Below, in pieces: positions 1-5,636 of a DNA stretch of 7,541 bases. Position numbers and translations under genes: made by a program. Where the stretch lies: positions 1 to 7,541 of the forward strand of contig JACCXR010000236.1 in assembly GCA_013696915.1 (NCBI GenBank). The letters run 5' to 3'. The first letter of the stretch is position 1. Every line of letters begins with the position of its first letter. This stretch comes from Euzebyaceae bacterium. Lineage in GTDB: Bacteria > Actinomycetota > Nitriliruptoria > Euzebyales > Egibacteraceae. Under the pieces are notes generated by a model. The model saw nothing but the letters and a program-made list of their open reading frames with translations. It was not told the origin of the DNA and ran no database searches.

Positions 1-582
1 CCCGCCCCGTCCGAGCCGCGGCAGACGGCCAGGTCCGCCGGCCGGACGGGGCCGGCCGCGCCGTCGCGGCCGGAAGGGCCGGCCGGGTTCACGGCCGCTC
101 CGGGACCGGCGGATGCGCCCGACACCCGCTCGGCCGTCCCGGCGCCCGGGGCGTTCGCCTCGCCCGGGCCGTGGGTCGCCGCGGGAGGTGACCAGGCCGC
201 GGGAGGTGACCAGGCAACGGTGCCGGGTCCCCCGGAGAGCGGCACGGTGCACAACCGCGTGAACATCCGCACGGTCGCGCCCGCCCCCCCGGGGACGATC
301 CTCCAGGGACCCGCGACGTGGTACGGCGAGGACTTCGCCGGGCGCGGCACCGCCTGCGGTGGCATCTTCGACCCCGACGAGCTCACCCTGGCCACCCGTG
401 AGCTGCGGTGCGGCACCCGCGTCCGGGTGACCGGCCCAAGCGGCGCGACCGTCGAGGCCGTCGCCACGGACTGGGGCCCGGCGGAGTGGACCGGCCGGCG
501 CTTCGACCTGTCCGCCGCCGCGTTCGCCGCGATCGCCCACCCGGGGGTCGGCGTCACGCCGGTGACGATCGAGACGCTGTAG
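1..582 (+). CDS. RlpA-like double-psi beta-barrel protein, 3' part (5' end outside window)
   Basis: The frame is open from base 1 to the TGA-free end at the TAG stop, giving 193 visible codons; nearly all third positions are G or C, so the upstream part also looks coding. A GTG at 220 is a possible start, but starting there would leave an exported-type domain with no signal peptide, so I treat the gene as entering from the left edge. Residues 1-75 are a Pro/Ala/Gly-rich linker containing two AAGGDQ units. Residues about 102-193 form a double-psi beta-barrel of the RlpA type: TWYG near 106, TAC near 119, LRCGT near 137, TDWGP with Asp157, and RFDLS with Asp169. Cys119 and Cys137 could form a disulfide. 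RlpA relatives bind or cleave peptidoglycan outside the membrane. The usual AHRTLP-type motif reads ATRELR here, so His is replaced by Thr132, and lytic activity is uncertain. The fold assignment is firm; the enzymatic role is not. Confidence 0.82.
   Translation, partial: PAPSEPRQTARSAGRTGPAAPSRPEGPAGFTAAPGPADAPDTRSAVPAPGAFASPGPWVAAGGDQAAGGDQATVPGPPESGTVHNRVNIRTVAPAPPGTILQGPATWYGEDFAGRGTACGGIFDPDELTLATRELRCGTRVRVTGPSGATVEAVATDWGPAEWTGRRFDLSAAAFAAIAHPGVGVTPVTIETL
178..213 (+). repeat. Perfect 18-base tandem duplication, in frame
   Basis: Two identical 18-base units lie head to tail (178-195 and 196-213), with two further matching bases after the second. They encode AAGGDQ twice in the linker of the RlpA-like protein. 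Each copy contains GGGAGGTGA, which resembles a near-ideal Shine-Dalgarno sequence. The second copy lies 13 bases before the GTG at 220, a longer spacing than usual, so I read it mainly as a coding repeat. Confidence 0.85.
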
Positions 583-600
583 AGGACGGGACGCCGGAGA

Positions 601-624
601 GGTATGGCCTTCCGCCGGCCATCC
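601..624 (+). terminator. Small hairpin after the RlpA-like gene, possible terminator
   Basis: ATGGCC (604-609) and GGCCAT (617-622) are perfect inverted copies around a 7-base loop. Two more G-C pairs (601-602 with 623-624) form if T603 is bulged. It begins 18 bases after the stop codon at 580-582. There is no U tract, so Rho-independent termination is only a possibility; GC-rich actinobacterial terminators often lack one. Confidence 0.35.
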
Positions 625-630
625 CAACCG

Positions 631-676
631 TTGAAGAGTCGGCGCAGCAGTCCGCGCCGACCCTTCGAAGGTCGGC
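631..676 (+). promoter_or_regulatory. Overlapping alternative hairpins in the 583-743 spacer
   Basis: Arm A (633-645) pairs with arm B (654-666) with 12 of 13 positions complementary and an 8-base loop. Part of arm B (656-662) can instead pair perfectly over 7 bases with arm C (670-676). The two structures exclude each other. The element lies 68 bases before the acyltransferase ATG. It could be a terminator of the upstream gene or a leader structure for the downstream gene. No promoter is recognisable in the spacer, and I see no ligand-binding RNA motif, so function is undetermined. Confidence 0.35.
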
Positions 677-729
677 GGTGAACCGCGCCGGGGCCCCGTG
701 CGTGTGGGAGGTGGACACCCACCCGGTGC

Positions 730-736
730 GGAAAGG
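730..736 (+). promoter_or_regulatory. Ribosome binding site of the acyltransferase gene
   Basis: GGAAAGG ends 7 bases before ATG 744 and supports that start over the upstream in-frame GTG codons at 702, 711 and 726. A stronger-looking GGGAGGTGG at 706-714 is too far from both 726 and 744 to be preferred. Confidence 0.55.
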
Positions 737-743
737 CCCTTCC

Positions 744-1868
744 ATGAGCGTCGCGACGGCTCCCGCCACCGCCGGCACCCGGGCCGCACCCGGCGGCGGC
801 GGCCGGCGGCTGACCTCGGTCGACGCCGTCCGCGGCCTCGCGGTCGCCGGGATGCTGGCGGTCAACAACGCCGGCGCCGCCGGGGGCGCGTACCCCCAGC
901 TGGGGCACGCCGACTGGCACGGGTTCCGGCTCGCCGACCTCGTGTTCCCACTGTTCCTGTTCGTGGTCGGGACGTCGATGGCGCTCGGGCCCGGTCGGCG
1001 CCTGTCGCTGCCCCGAGTCCTGCGGCGCGCCGTCGTGCTGTTCGGGCTGGGGCTGGCGTTGAACGCGGTGCCGCTGTTCGACTGGTCGCAGCTGCGGATC
1101 ATGGGCGTCTTGCAGCGCATCGCGCTCGCGTACCTCCTGGCGGCCGTGATCGTGCGGCTGGTGCCGCTGTGGGGACAGCTGGCCGTCGGCGCGGCTCTGC
1201 TGCTCGGGCACTGGGCCCTCTCGGTGCGCGTGTCCGTCCCCGGGCACGGCGCCGGGTCGCTCGAGCGGGCGGGCAGCGTCGCCGCCTGGGTCGACGAGTC
1301 CGTGCTCGGGCCGGCGCACGGGTACTTCGGCACGTTCCCCGACCCTGAGGGGCTGCTCGGCACGCTGACGGCCGCGGTCACTGTGCTCGCGGGCTACTGG
1401 GCCGGCCGCGCGCTCCGCGACGCCCCCGTCCGGCTGCGGACGGCGCTGCTGCTGGCGGCGGCGGGCGTCGCGGCCGCCGCGGTGGGAACCGCCTGGGCGC
1501 GGGCTCTCCCGCTCAACAAGCAGCTGTGGACGAGTTCGTACACGGTCTACACCGCGGGGCTGAGCCTCGTCGTGGTCGCCGCCGCCTATCTGCTCGTCGA
1601 GGTGGGCCGCGCCCGTCGGGCGGCGTGGCCGTTCGCCGTCCTCGGCCGCAACGCGATCGTCGTGTACCTCGGCGCCGAGCTCGTCCGCCACGTCCTGCGC
1701 GACACGCCCGTGGGCGACGGCTCGGCGCTCGACGCGACCAACGCCTGGTTCGCCGCCCGCGCCGGCGGCGACGTCGCCGGTGCGCTCGCGTTCATCGCGG
1801 TCATGATCGGAGGCTGGTGGCTCGTCGCCGCGGCCCTGCACTGGCGCAGCTGGTACGTCCGCATCTAG
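744..1868 (+). CDS. DUF5009/NagX/HGSNAT-like polytopic membrane acyltransferase
   Basis: This 374-residue protein is probably an inner-membrane acetyl- or acyltransferase. The N-terminal 21 residues are Ala/Gly-rich and non-conserved. The family start motif RLTSVDAVRGLAVAGM follows (22-37), then NNAG and GHADWHG (54-60), with His55 aligning with the acceptor histidine of human HGSNAT (motif HASWNG). LADLVFPLFLFVVGTSMAL (63-81) is the next conserved membrane segment. A second family signature, LPLNKQLWTSSYTVYTAG, lies at 255-272, and LGRNAIVVYLG at 300-310. About ten hydrophobic segments are visible. HGSNAT moves acetyl groups from acetyl-CoA across a membrane onto terminal glucosamine; bacterial relatives such as NagX are linked to amino-sugar use, but the substrate here cannot be read from sequence. 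ATG 744 is chosen because GGAAAGG (730-736) lies 7 bases upstream; an in-frame GTG at 726 is an alternative. No sugar-catabolism neighbours are visible, so the role is open. Confidence 0.88.
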   Translation: MSVATAPATAGTRAAPGGGGRRLTSVDAVRGLAVAGMLAVNNAGAAGGAYPQLGHADWHGFRLADLVFPLFLFVVGTSMALGPGRRLSLPRVLRRAVVLFGLGLALNAVPLFDWSQLRIMGVLQRIALAYLLAAVIVRLVPLWGQLAVGAALLLGHWALSVRVSVPGHGAGSLERAGSVAAWVDESVLGPAHGYFGTFPDPEGLLGTLTAAVTVLAGYWAGRALRDAPVRLRTALLLAAAGVAAAAVGTAWARALPLNKQLWTSSYTVYTAGLSLVVVAAAYLLVEVGRARRAAWPFAVLGRNAIVVYLGAELVRHVLRDTPVGDGSALDATNAWFAARAGGDVAGALAFIAVMIGGWWLVAAALHWRSWYVRI

Positions 1869-1895
1869 AAGGATGACACCCCCGAGCCGGTTCGT

Positions 1896-1945
1896 GCCTT
1901 TCCGGGTGGATTCTTCGGATATCCGAAGGATCCACCCCGGAAGGC
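1896..1945. terminator. Long inverted repeat between convergent genes, probable bidirectional terminator
   Basis: The left arm 1896-1920 and right arm 1921-1945 are complementary at 22 of 25 positions. Two of the remaining positions are G-U wobbles (on the plus transcript) and one is a C-C mismatch. The centre is a perfect 16-base palindrome, CTTCGGATATCCGAAG (1913-1928). It starts 28 bases after the stop of the plus-strand acyltransferase and lies about 105 bases beyond the last gene of the minus-strand operon. No U tract flanks either side. The position between two convergent transcripts makes a shared transcript end the simplest reading. A protein-binding palindrome is the alternative. Confidence 0.65.
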
Positions 1946-2003
1946 CGCAGGTGGTCTGACGTCCGCCGCGGCTGGGCCCACTGGCGGCACGGTCGGCGTG
2001 AGG

Positions 2004-2048
2004 GCCGCGTGCTCGCTTGCGGACGCTGCCACGCGGCGCTGCGCCGCG
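2004..2048 (-). terminator. GC-only hairpins directly after the FNT gene
   Basis: Immediately after the FNT stop codon (2050-2052, minus strand) lies CGCGGCG / CGCCGCG, a perfect 7-base stem around a 3-base loop (2032-2048). A competing perfect 8-base pairing joins 2004-2011 with 2030-2037. No U tract is present. It may end or protect the 3' end of the minus-strand operon transcript. Stems of this size arise easily by chance at this GC content. Confidence 0.35.
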
Positions 2049-2049
2049 G

Positions 2050-2868
2050 CTACCGGTCGGGGGGCGGGTCGCTGCGGCGCTCGATCTCCAGGCGCTCCTT
2101 GCTGCGGACCAGGCGCAGCATCGTCACCAGCACCAGTCCGCCGACGACGTTGCCGACAACCGTGTAGGCGAACCAGGTCGCCCACGCCGCGTAGCCGAAC
2201 GGCGCGGCTCCGGTGTGCAGCGCCGCGAAGATCAGCAGCGAGTCGAGCACGGAGTGGAACATCTGCAGGCCGGCGAGGAGGAACGCGCCCGCGACGGCCG
2301 CGAGGATCTTGCCGAGCATCGAGTCCGTCCCGTGCTGCATGCGGGTCATCAGCGTGATGGTGCTGCCGGCGAGAATGGCGAGGCTGAAGGTCTCGACCGA
2401 CAGCGGCGCCTGGGCGAAGTGGCGGGCGGACTCGACGGCCTGGCCGTGGAGGTTCGGGAAGCCGCGCATCATCAGCCACGTGATGATCCACCCCCCGACG
2501 AGGTTCATCACGAGCGTCCCCGACCACAGCCGGGCCAGCTGGGACCACGTGGCCCGCTTCGCGGCGAGGGCGACGACCGGCAGCAGGAAGCCCTCGGTGA
2601 ACAGCTCGCTGCGTCCGAGCAGGAGCGCCAGGAAGCCGATCGAGAATGCGAGCCCGGCGAGCAGCGGACTCCCGGTCGCCTCTTGGACGGCGAGCAGCGC
2701 CAGGACGCCCGTGCCGACCTCCATGCCGCCGAACGTCCCGGTGACCAGCACTTCCCGCCAGCGGCGGTGCAGCCGCTGGGCGCCCTCCTCCACCGTACGG
2801 TCGAAGGCCTCCTCGAGCTGGTCCTCCAGCGGTCCGGGGGTCGTGCCGCTCTGCTCGGGCCCCGTCAC
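2050..2868 (-). CDS. Formate/nitrite transporter (FNT) family membrane protein
   Basis: This 272-residue protein has a charged, cytoplasm-like N-terminus (1-38, rich in Glu and Arg), six hydrophobic segments (roughly 39-62, 68-85, 113-135, 156-175, 186-204, 229-252) and a charged tail. Two FNT hallmarks are visible. The first is the broken helix/omega-loop motif GRSELFTEGF (85-94). The second is HSVLDS (205-210), with His205 at the position of the central pore histidine of FocA-type channels. FNT proteins are pentameric channels for formate, nitrite, hydrosulfide or other small monovalent anions. The long acidic N-terminus and SELFTE motif resemble the YfdC-like branch, whose substrate is unsettled. 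The GTG start overlaps the ribF stop by 4 bases (GTGA). No clear Shine-Dalgarno precedes it, so translation probably depends on coupling to ribF. It is the last gene of the operon. Its presence beside translation genes gives no functional clue to the ion carried. Confidence 0.92.
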   Translation of the reverse strand: MTGPEQSGTTPGPLEDQLEEAFDRTVEEGAQRLHRRWREVLVTGTFGGMEVGTGVLALLAVQEATGSPLLAGLAFSIGFLALLLGRSELFTEGFLLPVVALAAKRATWSQLARLWSGTLVMNLVGGWIITWLMMRGFPNLHGQAVESARHFAQAPLSVETFSLAILAGSTITLMTRMQHGTDSMLGKILAAVAGAFLLAGLQMFHSVLDSLLIFAALHTGAAPFGYAAWATWFAYTVVGNVVGGLVLVTMLRLVRSKERLEIERRSDPPPDR

Positions 2869-3830
2869 GACCGTGGCCGGCTTTCGCCGGAGGCGTGCGC
2901 GCCCAACAGCCGCCGGGCCTCGGCGACGTCGGCGTGCATCTGCTCGACCAGGGCGTCGGCGCCGTCGAAGGTCAGCTCGTCCCGCAGCCGGTGGCGGAAG
3001 TCGACGGCGGCGCCCATCCCGTACAGGTCACCGCTCCAGTCGAGGAGGTACGCCTCGATCCGCAGGTCCTGCCCGCCGAAGGTCGGGTTCACGCCGACGT
3101 TGGTCGCGCAGGGCTGGAGCGTCCCGTCGGACAGGTGGAAGGCGCCCGCGTAGACGCCGCGCTCCGGGATCGCGACGCGCCGGCCGGTCTGCACGTTCGC
3201 GGTCGGAAACCCGAGGCCCACCCCCCGCCGGTCGCCCCGGACGACCACGCCGTCGACGAGGTGGGGCCGGCCGAGGAGCCGCGCCGCCCGTTCGACGTCG
3301 CCCCGTTCCACCGCTCCGCGGATCTCGGTGGAGGACACGACCGCGCCCTCGACCTCCAGCAGCGTGACGGCCTCGGTCGTGAACCCGCGCTGCGGGCCGA
3401 GTTCGTTGAGCACCGCGACGTCGCCGGCGGCGCGGTGCCCGAAGCGGAAGTTCGCCCCGACGATCACATGCTGCGCCCGGAGCCGGCCGGCGAGGACATG
3501 GTCGACGAACGCGTCGGGCGACAGGTGCCGCAGGTCGTCGTCGAACGGCATGACGACGACCAGGTCGACGTCGAGCGACGCCAGGGTCGCGGCCCGCCGG
3601 GCCAGCGTCATGAGCAGCTTCGGCTGGCTGCCGGGGTTGACCACCTCCATCGGGTGCCGGTCGAAGGTCACGACGACGCTGCGGACGCCGGTGCCCTGCG
3701 CATGGCGGACGGCACGCCGGATGATGGTCTGGTGACCCCGGTGGACGCCGTCGAAGAAGCCGACGCACACGACGCTGGACGCCGGGTCGACGTCGCCGAG
3801 GCCGGTGACGACCCGGCCGCGGTCAGCCAT
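2865..3830 (-). CDS. ribF: Bifunctional riboflavin kinase/FAD synthetase
   Basis: This 321-residue cytoplasmic enzyme phosphorylates riboflavin to FMN and then adenylylates FMN to FAD. The N-terminal adenylyltransferase domain (about 15-180) shows GFFDGVHRGH (24-33), VVVTFDRHP (52-60), VGANFRFGHRAAGD (124-137) and SSTEIR (166-171). The C-terminal kinase domain (about 185-310) shows GFPTAN (207-212, Mg/ATP site), RGVYAG (224-229), NVGVNPTFGG (244-253) and IEAYLLDWSGDLYG (258-271), where Glu259 is the expected catalytic base. Length is typical of the full two-domain family. ATG 3830 overlaps the end of truB by 8 bases and has only a weak upstream purine run, consistent with coupled translation. 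The order truB then ribF is widely conserved. No FMN riboswitch is visible in front of it, as expected for an internal operon gene. Confidence 0.98.
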   Translation of the reverse strand: MADRGRVVTGLGDVDPASSVVCVGFFDGVHRGHQTIIRRAVRHAQGTGVRSVVVTFDRHPMEVVNPGSQPKLLMTLARRAATLASLDVDLVVVMPFDDDLRHLSPDAFVDHVLAGRLRAQHVIVGANFRFGHRAAGDVAVLNELGPQRGFTTEAVTLLEVEGAVVSSTEIRGAVERGDVERAARLLGRPHLVDGVVVRGDRRGVGLGFPTANVQTGRRVAIPERGVYAGAFHLSDGTLQPCATNVGVNPTFGGQDLRIEAYLLDWSGDLYGMGAAVDFRHRLRDELTFDGADALVEQMHADVAEARRLLGAHASGESRPRS

Positions 3831-4770
3831 CGGACGGTCGCGCGCCGGCCGGCTCGAGGACGGCGAGCGGCCGTGCCTCGCCGTCCCGATCGGCCACCAT
3901 CGCGAGCAGCGCACCGGACGCGTCGAGCACCGCGACCGGTCCGTCCAGGCCGGTGGCGGGCAACGGGCGGCCGTACCCGACGGTTGCGCGGCCGTCATCG
4001 TCGACGACGATCGCCGGGTAGTCCGCCACCGCGTCCGCGGGCGACAGCAGCGCCTCGTCCAGCCGGCCGGTTCTCGCCAGTTCGGCGACCTCGTCGAGGT
4101 CGACGGCGTCCTCGAGCGAGAAGCGGCCGGAGCCGAGCCGGCGCAACGCGCGCAGGTGCGCGCCGACGCCGAGGCGGGTGCCGACATCGGCGGCCAGCGT
4201 GCGGACGTAGGTGCCGGCGGAGCACGTCACCAGGAACGCGGCCTCGGCGCGCGGACCGGGTTCGAAGTCCTCGAGGACGATGTCGTGGACGGTGACGGTG
4301 CGGGCGGCCCGCTCGACCACTTCGCCGCGCAGCGCCTTGCGGTAGAGCCGTTCCCCGTCCACCTTGACGGCCGACACCATCGGGGGGACCTGCTCGATCA
4401 CGCCGACGAAGGACTTCAGCGCCTCGCAGACCGCGGCCTCGTCCACCGCCGCCGCGTCCTTCTCGGCGAGGATCTCTCCGGCGGCGTCGAGTGTGCTCGT
4501 CTCGACGCCGAGCCGCATCCGCGCGTCGTACGTCTTCGTCGATGCCTGCAGGTACGGCACCAGGCGCGTCGCCCGGCCCAGGCAGACGACGAGGACCCCG
4601 GTGGCGTCCGGGTCGAGGGTCCCGGCATGCCCGACCTTGACCCGGTTGTGTCCGCGGGTCGTGCTGCCCTTCGGGGAGACGGCCCGCCGCACCGCCGCTA
4701 CGACGTCGTGGGACGTCATCCCCGACGGCTTGTCGACGACGAGCACGCCCGCGAGATCAGCGATGGCCAT
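3823..4770 (-). CDS. truB: tRNA pseudouridine-55 synthase
   Basis: This 315-residue protein isomerises uridine 55 in the T-loop of tRNAs. Conserved segments are GVLVVDKPSGMTSHDVV (8-24), KVGHAGTLDPDATGVLVV (45-62) with the catalytic Asp53, and AGTYVRTLAADVGTRLGVGAHLRALRR, followed by GRFSLEDAV. A C-terminal TruB_C/PUA-like part follows, with the ending LLAMVADRDGEARPLAVLEP. The stretch SPKGSTTRGHNR just before the catalytic motif is a short extra loop compared with E. coli. ATG 4770 is chosen because the family begins a few residues before GVLVVDKP and GGAG lies 7 bases upstream. The coding region overlaps rbfA by 14 bases and ribF by 8 bases. Confidence 0.97.
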   Translation of the reverse strand: MAIADLAGVLVVDKPSGMTSHDVVAAVRRAVSPKGSTTRGHNRVKVGHAGTLDPDATGVLVVCLGRATRLVPYLQASTKTYDARMRLGVETSTLDAAGEILAEKDAAAVDEAAVCEALKSFVGVIEQVPPMVSAVKVDGERLYRKALRGEVVERAARTVTVHDIVLEDFEPGPRAEAAFLVTCSAGTYVRTLAADVGTRLGVGAHLRALRRLGSGRFSLEDAVDLDEVAELARTGRLDEALLSPADAVADYPAIVVDDDGRATVGYGRPLPATGLDGPVAVLDASGALLAMVADRDGEARPLAVLEPAGARPSDG

Positions 4771-5131
4771 CGTCGGGCTCCGGCTCCTGATGCTGCGCCG
4801 CAACGTGGTCGAGCAGGCGCTCGATGTGCCGCCCGTGTTCGGGGACGGGGTCGTGGGTGAAGTGTAGGGCAGGGGTGCGCCTGGTTCGCAGCCGGCTGCC
4901 CAACTCCCGGCGCAGCAGCGGCGCGGCGCTGGCCAGCCCGACCGCGGTCTCCTCCCTCGTCGCCTCGTCGTCGGGCAGCACCGTGTAGAAGACCTGCGCG
5001 CCGGCCAGGTCGGAGGTCGTCCGGACCTCCGTCAGGGTGACGAACCCGATCCGCGGGTCCTTCAGCGTCGGCAGCAACTCGGCGAGGATCTCCTTAACGG
5101 ACTCGTTGACCCGCCGCATCCGTGCAGTCAC
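4757..5131 (-). CDS. rbfA: 30S ribosome-binding factor A
   Basis: This 124-residue, single-domain KH-like protein binds the immature 30S subunit and promotes maturation of the 16S rRNA 5' end; it is important in the cold in E. coli. Diagnostic segments are RRVNESVKEILAELL (6-20), LKDPRIGFVTLTEV (23-36), DLAGAQVFYTVL (41-52) and a long helix ending LLRRELGSRLRTRRTPALHF (72-91). The conserved VPEHGRHIERLLD (96-108) follows. The last 14 residues are a polar tail. GTG 5131 overlaps the DUF503 stop by 4 bases and has GGAGG 4 bases upstream. ATG 5119, four codons later, has the same GGAGG at 16 bases; the first is slightly preferred, and the difference is only four residues. The ORF is open much further upstream, but that part is the antisense frame of DUF503 and is not coding. 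Confidence 0.96.
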   Translation of the reverse strand: MTARMRRVNESVKEILAELLPTLKDPRIGFVTLTEVRTTSDLAGAQVFYTVLPDDEATREETAVGLASAAPLLRRELGSRLRTRRTPALHFTHDPVPEHGRHIERLLDHVAAQHQEPEPDDGHR

Positions 5132-5424
5132 GGGACCTCCGGCACGACGACCTCGACGTGGATCGAGAGCAGGTCGACCCGCGGCTCCCGATAGACGATC
5201 TTCTCGACGCTCTGGGCGACCTGGCGAGCACCGGTCTCGGACCCGGCCGCGATGGCGACCCCGAGCTCGCACCGCTGCCACAGGTCCTGGTGACCGACCT
5301 CCGCGACGGACACGTTCAACTCCTTCCGCAGCCGCGCGATCAGCTGCTTCACCACCCCCCGCTTCCCCTTCAACGACCCCACAGCAGGGACATGCAGGTC
5401 GAGCACCACCAAGACCGCAACCAT
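5128..5424 (-). CDS. DUF503 (YlxP-like) protein
   Basis: This 98-residue protein is the family's normal length. It matches the DUF503 pattern along its full length: VAVLVVLDLHVPAVGSLKGKR (2-22), then RLRKELNVSVAEVGHQDLWQRCELGVAIAA (31-60), and LLSIHVEVV at the C-terminus. In B. subtilis the homologue YlxP sits at the same place, between infB and rbfA. The family is often annotated as possibly RNA-binding, but a defined biochemical role is not established, and a function in ribosome assembly is inferred from neighbourhood only. ATG 5424 is chosen because the family begins exactly there. The frame is open for 22 more codons to a GTG at 5490, but that extension has no family resemblance. No strong Shine-Dalgarno is visible; GGATGG lies about 10 bases upstream. 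The stop overlaps rbfA by 4 bases. Confidence 0.95.
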   Translation of the reverse strand: MVAVLVVLDLHVPAVGSLKGKRGVVKQLIARLRKELNVSVAEVGHQDLWQRCELGVAIAAGSETGARQVAQSVEKIVYREPRVDLLSIHVEVVVPEVP

Positions 5425-5636
5425 CAGCCAGCCATCCAAAGTTCGAGCCACGAGGAGCGCGGCGTGGGAGGAACGCCCCGGGCGGGTCACCGGCCGGCGT
5501 CGCCCCGGTGGGAGCCGGCGGCGGGCGTGCTTTGCGGAGCGGGGCTAGAGGGCCGTTCCGCCCCCGGAGCACAGCAGGCCCGCCGCAGGCGGTCGTGGAC
5601 GACGCCGGCCGAGGCCAGAGCCAGAGACGGAGGAAG
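5425..5636 (-). other. 212-base gap between infB and the DUF503 gene
   Basis: No gene is supported here. It is the only real gap in an otherwise overlapping gene string. A small stem (5588-5606, 8 pairs with one bulged base) lies about 30 bases after the infB stop, and other short GC-rich pairings are possible. I cannot recognise a promoter with confidence. The gap could hold a weak terminator or processing site after infB and a secondary promoter for the genes from DUF503 to the transporter. Confidence 0.5.

Noticed and set aside
178..213. CRISPR-like or mobile-element repeat
   Set aside because: Only two head-to-tail units exist, with no spacers, and they lie inside an open coding frame.
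408..743. N-terminal extension of the acyltransferase frame from 408
   Set aside because: The translated part is Arg-rich, overlaps the RlpA-like gene in another frame and has no family resemblance; ATG 744 has a good ribosome binding site and the conserved domain starts soon after it.
1865..2548. Minus-strand 227-codon frame covering the convergent spacer
   Set aside because: It is a low-complexity Pro/Arg product overlapping the real FNT gene in another frame.
2017..4295. Long open frames on the plus strand (2017-3153, 2213-3367, 2895-4295)
   Set aside because: They are antisense to ribF and the FNT gene, are Arg/Pro/Ala-rich with no recognisable domain, and reflect the scarcity of stop codons at very high GC.
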